Assembly: GCA_004321905.1 (NCBI GenBank)
Contig: SCQF01000023.1
Location: forward strand, 1 to 64,000
Direction of reading: 5' to 3'
Source: Verrucomicrobiota bacterium
GTDB lineage: Bacteria; Verrucomicrobiota; Kiritimatiellia; CAIQIC01
Length of the DNA stretch: 64,000 bases
Position 1 is the first letter of the stretch, and every line of letters starts with the position of its first letter. The notes beneath the pieces are model-generated. The model did no database searches. It was not told the origin of the DNA and saw only the letters and a program-made list of their open reading frames with translations. Of the stretch, positions 39,874 through 47,239 are shown one piece after another. Made by a program: the position numbers and the translations under genes.

Positions 39874-41706
39874 TCAATCGAGGGCGTATTCCTTGCGCCA
39901 ATCGGTTTTGTCCTGCCACGGCGGCTGCTGGCGCTTGTCGAGGATGTAGGCGCCGAGCACCAGTGTATCCATTTCGCAGCGCATGAAGCAGCGGTAGGCA
40001 TCCTGTGGCGAGCAGATGATCGGCTCGCCGCGCACGTTGTACGAGGTGTTGATGAGAATGCCGTAACCGGTGCGCGCCTCGAAGGCCTTGAGGATGCGGT
40101 AAAATTCGGGGTTGGTGTCCGCCGAAACGGTTTGCACGCGGGCGGAATAGTCCACGTGGGTGATCGCAGGCACGTCGGAGCGCACCTGATTGATGCGCTC
40201 GCGGATGGGCACCGTCGTGGCGGTATCCATTCCGCGACAGCGGTCGCGGCGCACTTGGGCGACGAGCAACATGTAGGGCGAAGGCTGATCCAACTCAAAA
40301 TAATCGCTGACGCGCTCTTCGAGGCACGCCGGAGCGAAGGGGCGGAAGGATTCGCGGTATTTGATTTTGAGATTCATCGTGGACTGCATCTGCGGTGAGC
40401 GGGCATCGCCGATGATGGAACGATTGCCAAGCGCGCGCGGGCCAAATTCCATCCGGCCCTGACAGAGGCCGATGACGTGCTGCTGGTCAATCAGCTCGGC
40501 GATGCGCGTGGCGCGTGTGGCCGGATCGGTTATTTTTTCCGCCGGATAGCCATGCGTGGCGAGGAACGCACCAATGTCGTCATCACTGAATTCGGGGCCA
40601 AGATAGGAGCCGTGCATGGCGTCGTGGAGGCCATCGGCCGTACGCGGCTTGTGCAGGGCCATATGCCACACCGCGAATGCCGCGCCGAGCGCACCGCCGG
40701 CATCGCCGGCGGCCGGTTGAATCCAGACATGGTCGAAAATTTTCTCGCGCAACAGCCGTCCGTTGGCGACGCAATTGAGCGCGACGCCGCCGGCGAGGCA
40801 CAGGTTGCGCAGGCCGGTGACTTTGCGGGCGTGCCGCGCCATGTGCAGGACGATGTCTTCGGTGACAACCTGAATCGAGGCGGCCAAGTCCATTTCGCGT
40901 TGCGTGATTTCCGATTCGGGCGAGCGCGGCGGGCCGTCGAACAATTCGGCAAAACGCGCGTTGGTCATGGTGAGACCATCGAGATAGCCGAAATAGTCCA
41001 TGTTCAGCCGGAAACTACCGTCATCCTTGAGGTCGAGGAGGTGCTCGCGGATTTGCTGGATGTAGCGCGGCTGGCCGTAGGGCGCGAGGCCCATGAGCTT
41101 GTACTCGCCGGAGTTGACCTTGAAGCCGGTGAAATAGGTGAAGGCGGAATACAGCAGGCCGAGCGAATGCGGGAAGCGCAGTTCCTGCAAAATACGCAGA
41201 TCGGCACCCCGGCCTTCGCCAAGCGTGCTGGTCGCCCATTCGCCGACGCCGTCGAGCGTAAGAATCGCGGCCTCTTGGAAGGGCGACGGAAAAAAGGCGC
41301 TGGCGGCGTGTGATTCGTGGTGTTCTGGGAAATAGAGCGGCACCGACGCTTGAAAACCTTCCGCCTGGAGAAACGAACTGATCGCCGGCGGAATCCAAAG
41401 TTTTTCTTTCAGCCACACCGGCAGCGCCTGGAGAGCAGAGCGCACGCCGCGCGGGGCGACACCGGCAAAGGTCTCCAAAATGCGCCCGAATTTGGTCAGC
41501 GGCTTTTCATAGAACGCCACACCGTCAAGCCCGCTGCCCTTGAGCCCGCCCGCGGCAAGGCAATAGCGGACGGCGTTGGCGGGAAAATTGGCGTCGTGTT
41601 TTTTGCGCGTGAAGCGCTCCTCTTGCGCCGCGGCGACAATGCGACCATCGCAGATCAGCGCTGCTGCCGAATCGTGATAGTAAGCACTAATACCCAGGAT
41701 ATTCAT
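39874..41706 (-). CDS. NodU/CmcH-type carbamoyltransferase
   Basis: This 610-residue protein has the N-terminal HSP70/Kae1-like ATP domain (ILGISAYYHDSAAALICDG, HHESHAASAFFPSPF, LTLDGVGEWATS, CLAGGVALNC) and the C-terminal YrdC-like carbamoyl domain (GRMEFGPRALGNRSI, then YRESFRPFAP). It forms carbamoyl-AMP and carbamoylates a hydroxyl of a small molecule or glycan. ATG 41706 overlaps the sxtJ-like stop (TGATG). Linked SGNH hydrolase and membrane proteins suggest modification of a cell-envelope compound. Confidence 0.92.
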   Translation of the reverse strand: MNILGISAYYHDSAAALICDGRIVAAAQEERFTRKKHDANFPANAVRYCLAAGGLKGSGLDGVAFYEKPLTKFGRILETFAGVAPRGVRSALQALPVWLKEKLWIPPAISSFLQAEGFQASVPLYFPEHHESHAASAFFPSPFQEAAILTLDGVGEWATSTLGEGRGADLRILQELRFPHSLGLLYSAFTYFTGFKVNSGEYKLMGLAPYGQPRYIQQIREHLLDLKDDGSFRLNMDYFGYLDGLTMTNARFAELFDGPPRSPESEITQREMDLAASIQVVTEDIVLHMARHARKVTGLRNLCLAGGVALNCVANGRLLREKIFDHVWIQPAAGDAGGALGAAFAVWHMALHKPRTADGLHDAMHGSYLGPEFSDDDIGAFLATHGYPAEKITDPATRATRIAELIDQQHVIGLCQGRMEFGPRALGNRSIIGDARSPQMQSTMNLKIKYRESFRPFAPACLEERVSDYFELDQPSPYMLLVAQVRRDRCRGMDTATTVPIRERINQVRSDVPAITHVDYSARVQTVSADTNPEFYRILKAFEARTGYGILINTSYNVRGEPIICSPQDAYRCFMRCEMDTLVLGAYILDKRQQPPWQDKTDWRKEYALD

Positions 41707-42110
41707 CAGTATTGCCTCGTGAAATAATTCGCATCCGTTATGGCGGGCCGGTCTTCCCAATAGCTGGCGCGCTGCGATTCCCAGCGCCGCTGCAAGGGAT
41801 CACGCCGCAGTAACACCTGAAAAAGTCGCAACGGAATAAAGGCCAAATAAAAGAACGGCACCAACAGCACCACGGTCAATCCGACCCCTACCCAATGGCC
41901 TAATCGTTGACCGAAAGCATCTACACGCCGCCACGCGGCGGGCCACAACAGCCCCAGCATTAGCAACAAGGCTGCGATGGTGTAGAGCGCGCTACCCACC
42001 CACGGATGATGCCGATGGAATGTGAGATAGGTGGCAAAACCGGCGGCCACGGCGAATTGCATGAGCAAGCGCCCCCATTGGACGGATGGCTGAGCTTGAT
42101 GAGTTGACAT
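41706..42110 (-). CDS. SxtJ-family small membrane protein
   Basis: This 134-residue protein has three to four hydrophobic segments (about 11-30, 36-55 and 70-97) and a conserved tail with RRDPLQRRWESQRASYWEDR. This is the pattern of SxtJ-like proteins, which recur next to carbamoyltransferases. Function is unknown. Its stop overlaps the carbamoyltransferase start; its own start is 1 bp from the SGNH hydrolase stop, so the genes are coupled. Confidence 0.75.
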   Translation of the reverse strand: MSTHQAQPSVQWGRLLMQFAVAAGFATYLTFHRHHPWVGSALYTIAALLLMLGLLWPAAWRRVDAFGQRLGHWVGVGLTVVLLVPFFYLAFIPLRLFQVLLRRDPLQRRWESQRASYWEDRPAITDANYFTRQY

Positions 42111-42111
42111 A

Positions 42112-43518
42112 TTATTCCTTGGAATCTGCAGGGTGCGACGCTTCGCGCTTTTCTTTGGCCCGCCAGGCGGCAGTTTGTGTGATCGAGCGAATTTTTTGAT
42201 CCAATTCCGCGGCAATGCGTTCCAATCCCGGCTGCCGGTCAGGATCGCGGGACAGCGTCGCTTCCGTACCGCAAAAATCAAAATGAATGCCATCCGTATG
42301 AAAATAGGCGTCGCATTCGGGACCCGCAAAAATCCGGGCTAAGTCCAGCATTTCCACCTGTGCAGCGGCGGCCACTTGTCGCGTCAACCTGACGTAGTCG
42401 TCATGCCGGCGCTCCGCATCTTCCACAGTATAAGCGTAGTGCTTGGTTTCCAATTGCGTGGAAAGGTGCCGACGCGGCGCCGTGATCAAAACGGGGATGG
42501 CGTTGACGGCCCGAATTTCACGCACCAAACGTGTTAGTACCCTTCGATATTCATCGGGCGCAACCCGCGGCACGAAGTGGTGTGCAGGGTCAAAAATCGC
42601 GGTGGATTTATTCAACGGCATGCGTTCCATAAGATGTTCCATCGGATTCAAAGCCCACACCAAAAATTGAAATAACTTTTTGTCGCGCAGCGCCTCCACG
42701 CCACGCCCCACGAAGGGCGGCACTTCCAAAGCCATCTGCTGCCGGTCGCTTTCATGGTTCAACCAATGGTCGTTCCAGCCGAAATAGAGCGTAACCACAT
42801 CCGGCCGCAACGCGCGTCCGCGCAGCTCGAAAAGACGCAGCCCCTGTAATGATGAATAACCATAAACCGCCGTATTGAAAGCTTCCCACCGGTTGCGGGT
42901 CGGTGGCGCGGCACTCAAGCGACGATCCAACAACTCCGAATAACACGGACGGCCCTGCGCCGTCACGGAATCGCCCATACAAAGCACACGCCGCACGCCT
43001 GAGGCTTTGACCGGTTCCACCTCCCGCTCACGAAAACCCAAGCGATTGATGACGCGACCCGCAAAAATCGCGCCGGGCCGAAATTTCCAGAGCAACTCCG
43101 CATCGGAATCCACGGCTATATCCAGCGGATGCGTCGGATCCTGCCGACCTTCAAAAACGACGCGCGGCAACTCTACGTGAAAACCGATCAGGTGCAATAC
43201 GAATTCGCCGCCGCCCAGAAAAAAAGCGAGGGACGCCGTGGCCAGCGTCAGCTTGCGGTACCAAGCCAGCCGCATCAGGCCGTGCGCCATATGGCCGGCG
43301 CGATGCCGCAAGCCCAAGCGGAGCAGCAATAACACCAGTGGAAGCGCCGGCAGACGAATGTACCACGGCAGTGGCAAAGTCACCGGTCCCAAACGCAGCC
43401 AATGGGGGCCAAACAACCAGAACCACGGCAGCACCACCCACGTCGCGAGAATCAGCAAATCCAGCCCGACCAGCGCCCAATCCCGCCATCGGGCTGGAAT
43501 CCCGGAAGAGATCGGCAT
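42112..43518 (-). CDS. Membrane-anchored SGNH/GDSL hydrolase
   Basis: This 468-residue protein starts with three probable transmembrane segments (about 14-36, 53-68 and 90-112), followed by an SGNH domain: CMGDSVTAQGR (nucleophile Ser), YGYSSLQGL, YFGWNDHW (oxyanion Asn) and the Asp-x2-His in TDGIHF. It is likely an O-acyl esterase or transferase on an envelope molecule, on the outer face of the membrane. The neighbours on both sides are membrane proteins of the carbamoyltransferase cluster. Confidence 0.85.
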   Translation of the reverse strand: MPISSGIPARWRDWALVGLDLLILATWVVLPWFWLFGPHWLRLGPVTLPLPWYIRLPALPLVLLLLRLGLRHRAGHMAHGLMRLAWYRKLTLATASLAFFLGGGEFVLHLIGFHVELPRVVFEGRQDPTHPLDIAVDSDAELLWKFRPGAIFAGRVINRLGFREREVEPVKASGVRRVLCMGDSVTAQGRPCYSELLDRRLSAAPPTRNRWEAFNTAVYGYSSLQGLRLFELRGRALRPDVVTLYFGWNDHWLNHESDRQQMALEVPPFVGRGVEALRDKKLFQFLVWALNPMEHLMERMPLNKSTAIFDPAHHFVPRVAPDEYRRVLTRLVREIRAVNAIPVLITAPRRHLSTQLETKHYAYTVEDAERRHDDYVRLTRQVAAAAQVEMLDLARIFAGPECDAYFHTDGIHFDFCGTEATLSRDPDRQPGLERIAAELDQKIRSITQTAAWRAKEKREASHPADSKE

Positions 43519-43524
43519 GGTGGT

Positions 43525-43689
43525 TTACCAGAGTGTGTAGATAAAAGGCGCAGCGGTTTGCCCCAAAATGATCACGGCAGAGAGCACCAACAAAATGATG
43601 ACGATCGGGACAATCCACCATGCCTTGTGATGCACGGCAAAACCACCGATTTCCCGCAACAGTCGTAAAACATAAGCCCATTTATTCAT
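43525..43689 (-). CDS. DUF5989 single-pass membrane protein
   Basis: This 54-residue protein has KAWWIVPIVIILLVLSAVII as a single transmembrane helix and ends with APFIYTLW, the DUF5989 signature. Function is unknown; the family repeatedly accompanies SxtJ, SGNH and carbamoyltransferase genes. ATG 43689 was chosen over 43740 because the family begins shortly before the LLREIGGF segment. Confidence 0.8.
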   Translation of the reverse strand: MNKWAYVLRLLREIGGFAVHHKAWWIVPIVIILLVLSAVIILGQTAAPFIYTLW

Positions 43690-44001
43690 AGCGCACCGTA
43701 CGTAAGCCTTATTTTTTACGCGAAAATATACGAACCACATTAATTATCAAGTAGAAATTGCCACCACATTTAGGGACCACATCCATGATTGGGTTGGTAT
43801 ACTACGGACACACACAGTTCAACATGGACACGTAACGGAAATTAAAAGACCCCGCGGCAAGCCACGGGGAACCCGGCGCTGATCTTTCTTGGATTCATGA
43901 TACTCGTTTTTTACTTCCTCGCTGCGCGCGCGCAGATAAAAATATATATTGCAGGTAATCTGCAAAAGAGTGAGTCACAAAAAGTAGGTTGATTGCAATT
44001 C
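43690..44001. other. 312-bp AT-richer intergenic region
   Basis: It holds the terminator at 43840-43869, an alternating GC stretch (GCGCGCGCGC near 43926) and AT-rich sequence upstream of the DUF5989 gene that may contain its promoter. No gene or structured RNA was recognised. Confidence 0.5.
43840..43869 (-). terminator. Rho-independent terminator downstream of the ABC-F gene
   Basis: On the minus strand CCCCGTGGC-TT-GCCGCGGGG (one mismatch) is followed by TCTTTTAATTT. It lies 133 bp after the ABC-F stop codon. Confidence 0.65.
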
Positions 44002-45783
44002 TTAACTCTTGCGTTCTTCGAGTTCTTCCCAGCGGTCGTAGGCTTTTTCCAGTTCGGTGGGGATTTGCTCTGAGCGTTCATGGTCGGCTTTGAGCATATC
44101 CGGCGCGCGACGGTAGTACTCCGGCCCGCTCATTTGCCGGTGTAACTCTTCCAACTCCTGTTCCAGCTTTGTAATCATGGCGGGCAAGGCGTCCAGTTCC
44201 TTCTGTTCCTTGAAGGTGAGTTTACGCGGACGCGGTTGTGCAGGAGGCTTCTCGCGTTGCGACGCGGCTTCCTTGGGCGCGGGCGCAGGTGGGAGCGGAC
44301 GCTGGCGCAACCAGTCGTCGTAGCCGCCGACGTATTCGGTGATGCGGCCTTCGCCCTCGAAGACGAGCGTGCTGGTCACCACTTCGTTCAAGAACGCACG
44401 GTCGTGGCTGACGAGCAACAGCGTGCCATCGAATTCCACCAGCAAATCCTCCAGCAGATCGAGCGTCTCCATGTCGAGGTCGTTGGTCGGCTCGTCGAGC
44501 ACGAGTACGTTGGCCGGGCGTGAGAAAAGACGCGCGAGCAGGAGGCGGTTGCGCTCGCCGCCGGAGAGCGCTTTCACCGGTGTGCGCGTCCGCTCGGGAG
44601 GGAACAGGAAATCTTCCAGATAGCTGATGATGTGCCGGCGCTGGCCGTTGACCATCAGCGTGTCGTTATCGCCGACGACATTCTGCGCCACGGTCAGCGC
44701 TTCGTTGAGTTGTGCACGATGCTGATCGAAGTAGGCGATCTCCAACTTGGTGCCGTGCTCTACCGACCCGCTCTGTGGCGCGAGGCGACCAAGCAACAGA
44801 TGCAGGAGCGTGGTCTTGCCGCAGCCGTTCGGACCCATCAGTCCAATCTTGTCACCGCGCATAATCGTGGTGGAAAAGTTGCACACCAACGGATCGTCGC
44901 CCCAGCTATAATTCAGCTCGGTCGCGGTAATCACCTTGCGCCCGGAACGCGCACCCAGTTGCGCCTGCATATTCACGGTGCCGGTCAGTTCGCGCCGTGC
45001 CTGACGCTCCGCCCGCAGTTCCTGCAAGGCGCGCACACGGCCCTCGTTACGCGTGCGCCGTGCCTTGACGCCCTTGCGCAGCCAAGTCTCTTCCTGCGCC
45101 AGTTTCTTGTCGAAGGCCGCCCACTGCTGCTCTTGTGCCTCAAGCAGCGCCTGCTTGCGCTCCACATATTGGTCATAGGTGCAGGCCCAACTCGTCAATT
45201 GTCCACGATCCAATTCAACAATGCGCGTGGCCAGTTTGCGCAGAAAGACACGGTCGTGCGTCACGAACAACACGGTACCCGGCCAGCGCAGCAGGAAGTT
45301 TTCCAACCATTGGATCGAGGCGATGTCGAGATGGTTGGTCGGCTCGTCGAGTACCAATAAATCCGGCTCGCGGACGAGCGCGCGGGCCAGCAATGCGCGT
45401 CGCTTCTGTCCGCCGGAGAGTTCATCGAACACGAGTTCCGGTTCCAAGCCGACCTGCGAGATGGCCTTTTTGATCCATTGCTGCCGCTCCCAATCCTCAC
45501 CCTCTTTGCCGAAGCCTTGCTCGACAATCTCCGCAACCGTGCCCGGCACGCCGCTGGCGACCTGCTGCATTAGCATGCCGACCTTCAGTTCCTTTTGGCG
45601 GCTGATCTCGCCGCTCATCGGGGCCAGTTCGTCGCCGATAATGCGCAGCAGCGTGGACTTGCCCTCGCCATTACGCCCCAGCAGGCAGACGCGTTCGTTC
45701 CGTTCCAGTTGGAGGCAGGCGCCATCCAGCAGCAGCGGGCCGCCAAAGGCCATCGCAATATTTTGTAGCGTAAGCAGTGCCAT
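44002..45783 (-). CDS. ABC-F subfamily ATPase (Uup-like)
   Basis: This 593-residue cytosolic protein has two ABC domains: Walker A GRNGEGKSTLL and GPNGCGKTTLL, signatures LSGGQKRRALLAR and LSGGERNRLLLAR, and two Walker B/DEPTNHLD-type motifs. A charged linker lies between them and a C-terminal coiled coil (about 520-590; KLTFKEQKELDALPAMITKLEQ) as in Uup. ABC-F proteins act on the ribosome or DNA, not in transport. It diverges from the ferredoxin-cupin-qNOR genes. Confidence 0.92.
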   Translation of the reverse strand: MALLTLQNIAMAFGGPLLLDGACLQLERNERVCLLGRNGEGKSTLLRIIGDELAPMSGEISRQKELKVGMLMQQVASGVPGTVAEIVEQGFGKEGEDWERQQWIKKAISQVGLEPELVFDELSGGQKRRALLARALVREPDLLVLDEPTNHLDIASIQWLENFLLRWPGTVLFVTHDRVFLRKLATRIVELDRGQLTSWACTYDQYVERKQALLEAQEQQWAAFDKKLAQEETWLRKGVKARRTRNEGRVRALQELRAERQARRELTGTVNMQAQLGARSGRKVITATELNYSWGDDPLVCNFSTTIMRGDKIGLMGPNGCGKTTLLHLLLGRLAPQSGSVEHGTKLEIAYFDQHRAQLNEALTVAQNVVGDNDTLMVNGQRRHIISYLEDFLFPPERTRTPVKALSGGERNRLLLARLFSRPANVLVLDEPTNDLDMETLDLLEDLLVEFDGTLLLVSHDRAFLNEVVTSTLVFEGEGRITEYVGGYDDWLRQRPLPPAPAPKEAASQREKPPAQPRPRKLTFKEQKELDALPAMITKLEQELEELHRQMSGPEYYRRAPDMLKADHERSEQIPTELEKAYDRWEELEERKS

Positions 45784-45865
45784 CTGAGCTTTCTGCGCAC
45801 ACCGCCGGGCGCGCGCGGGGCGGCATAGTAGCGGCAGAAGGCCACCGCGCCAATCTTTAGAATTC

Positions 45866-45906
45866 TTGACCTACATCAAGAAACTGCTGCGCCGGCGGGG
45901 TATAGT
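45866..45906 (+). promoter_or_regulatory. FNR/DNR-type activator site and -10 box
   Basis: TTGACCTACATCAA (45866-45879) matches the TTGAT-N4-ATCAA consensus with one change. TATAGT (45901-45906) lies downstream. A start of transcription near 45913 puts the site centre at about -41, the class II activator position. It would link ferredoxin, cupin and perhaps qNOR expression to oxygen or NO. Confidence 0.7.
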
Positions 45907-45940
45907 CATCCCAGCAAGCAACGGACTTGCGGAGCAGAAA

Positions 45941-46774
45941 ATGAAACGAAAAATCATCACGATTGACGAAGACAAGTGCAACGGCTGCGGCGACTGCGTC
46001 GTCGCCTGCGCCGAAAGCGCCATCCAGATCATCAACGGCAAGGCCAAGTTGGTGAAGGAGCAGTATTGCGACGGCATGGGCGACTGCCTTGGCGAATGCC
46101 CCACCGGCGCAATCAAGATCGAAGAACTCGATGTTCCCGACTATGATGCCGCGGCAACGCGGGCGCACGTGGCCAAAGTCGGTGGTGTGGCCGCCGTGAA
46201 GAAATTTGACGAAACCGCCGTCCGCCACGGTCTCGCACCCGCACCACAGCCGATGGTTTCACCACACGCACAGTATCATCACGGCGGTGGCGGTTGTCCC
46301 GGTACACGGATGCGCACCATGCAGCCCGGTACGCCGGCCGCCGCGCCAACCCCCAGCGGCAGCGGCCTGCCACCCAAGTTGAATCCTTCCGAACTGGCGC
46401 AATGGCCAATTCAAATTCATCTGGTCTCACCACAGGCCCCCTATTTCAAGAACAAGGAACTTGTCATCATGAGCACCTGCGGCCCGCTGGCGAGCGCCGA
46501 TGTCCACTGGCGGTTTCTGCGTGGACGTTCGGTCGTGGTCGGGTGCCCCAAGTTGGACAACACCGATGGTTACGCCGAAAAGCTCGCGGCAATTCTCGCT
46601 GAGCCGACGATTCCCAAGGCCATCGTCGTGCGCATGGAAGTGCCATGCTGTGGCGGTCTGACCGCCATCGCTCAGGAAGCTGCCGCCTTAAGTGGACGGA
46701 CGGATTTGAAAGTCGAGGAAGTCACCATCGGCCTTAGCGGTGACGTCCTCGCCCAAGAAGAGGTGACGCCATGA
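45941..46774 (+). CDS. Two-cluster ferredoxin-like protein with additional Cys-rich C-terminal domain
   Basis: This 277-residue protein starts with an 8Fe-type ferredoxin region: CNGCGDCVVAC (residues 14-24) and CDGMGDCLGECP. A linker contains HHGGGGCPGTRM. The C-terminal half (about 160-270) has CGPLASADVHW, VGCPKLDN and VPCCGGLTA. It resembles ferredoxin proteins found beside hybrid-cluster or NO-related genes; the partner is unknown. ATG 45941 follows GCGGAG and matches the ferredoxin start; a longer frame begins inside the FNR site. Its stop overlaps the cupin start (ATGA). Confidence 0.85.
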   Translation: MKRKIITIDEDKCNGCGDCVVACAESAIQIINGKAKLVKEQYCDGMGDCLGECPTGAIKIEELDVPDYDAAATRAHVAKVGGVAAVKKFDETAVRHGLAPAPQPMVSPHAQYHHGGGGCPGTRMRTMQPGTPAAAPTPSGSGLPPKLNPSELAQWPIQIHLVSPQAPYFKNKELVIMSTCGPLASADVHWRFLRGRSVVVGCPKLDNTDGYAEKLAAILAEPTIPKAIVVRMEVPCCGGLTAIAQEAAALSGRTDLKVEEVTIGLSGDVLAQEEVTP

Positions 46775-47130
46775 CCGATGAACCGAAAAAATCTACACGC
46801 AAAGGCGTGGTCGCCCCGGTAGCGCAAGCCATCGGCTTGGCCGGCCACGTGAACTACGGCGACGACGCCGTGGTCAGCCGGACGTTGGTGGACCACAATG
46901 CCGGTACGCTGACCTTGTTTGCCTTCGATAAAGGCCAAGGGTTGAGTGAGCACACCGCGCCATTCGATGCCACCTGCCAAGTGCTCGATGGCGAAGGCGA
47001 ATTCATCATCGCCGGCAAATCGGTGATCGCCAAACCTGGCGAGTTGGTGATCATGCCCGCCGGTATCCCCCACAGCGTCCGCGCCAATCAGCGCTTCAAG
47101 ATGCTGCTGATCATGATCCGGCAACAATAA
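46771..47130 (+). CDS. Small cupin-domain protein
   Basis: This 119-residue protein has one beta-barrel cupin: motif 1 around FDKGQGLSEHTAPFDATCQVLDGEGEF and motif 2 GELVIMPAGIPHSVRA, with two His and a Glu that may bind metal. Such proteins often accompany NO or nitrite metabolism genes in anaerobes, but the role is unclear. It overlaps the ferredoxin stop by 4 bp. Confidence 0.88.
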   Translation: MTDEPKKSTRKGVVAPVAQAIGLAGHVNYGDDAVVSRTLVDHNAGTLTLFAFDKGQGLSEHTAPFDATCQVLDGEGEFIIAGKSVIAKPGELVIMPAGIPHSVRANQRFKMLLIMIRQQ

Positions 47131-47131
47131 C

Positions 47132-47182
47132 TTTTCCAAGCCTTGGAAAAACGGGCGGTTCCTTTTTCCAAGGCTTGGAAAC
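47132..47182. repeat. Palindrome pair, centres 47141 (C) and 47173 (G)
   Basis: The pair starts directly after the cupin stop codon and ends 57 bp before the qNOR start. Spacing is 32 bp. Confidence 0.9.
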
Positions 47183-47239
47183 GCATCGGCAGCGGCTCGG
47201 TCGGCGCGTTTTGTTCAATTAGAGTCGAGGAGATAAGCA

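Noticed and set aside
43690-44001. tRNA or small structured RNA gene
   Set aside because: No cloverleaf or known RNA motif could be built; only a terminator hairpin is convincing.
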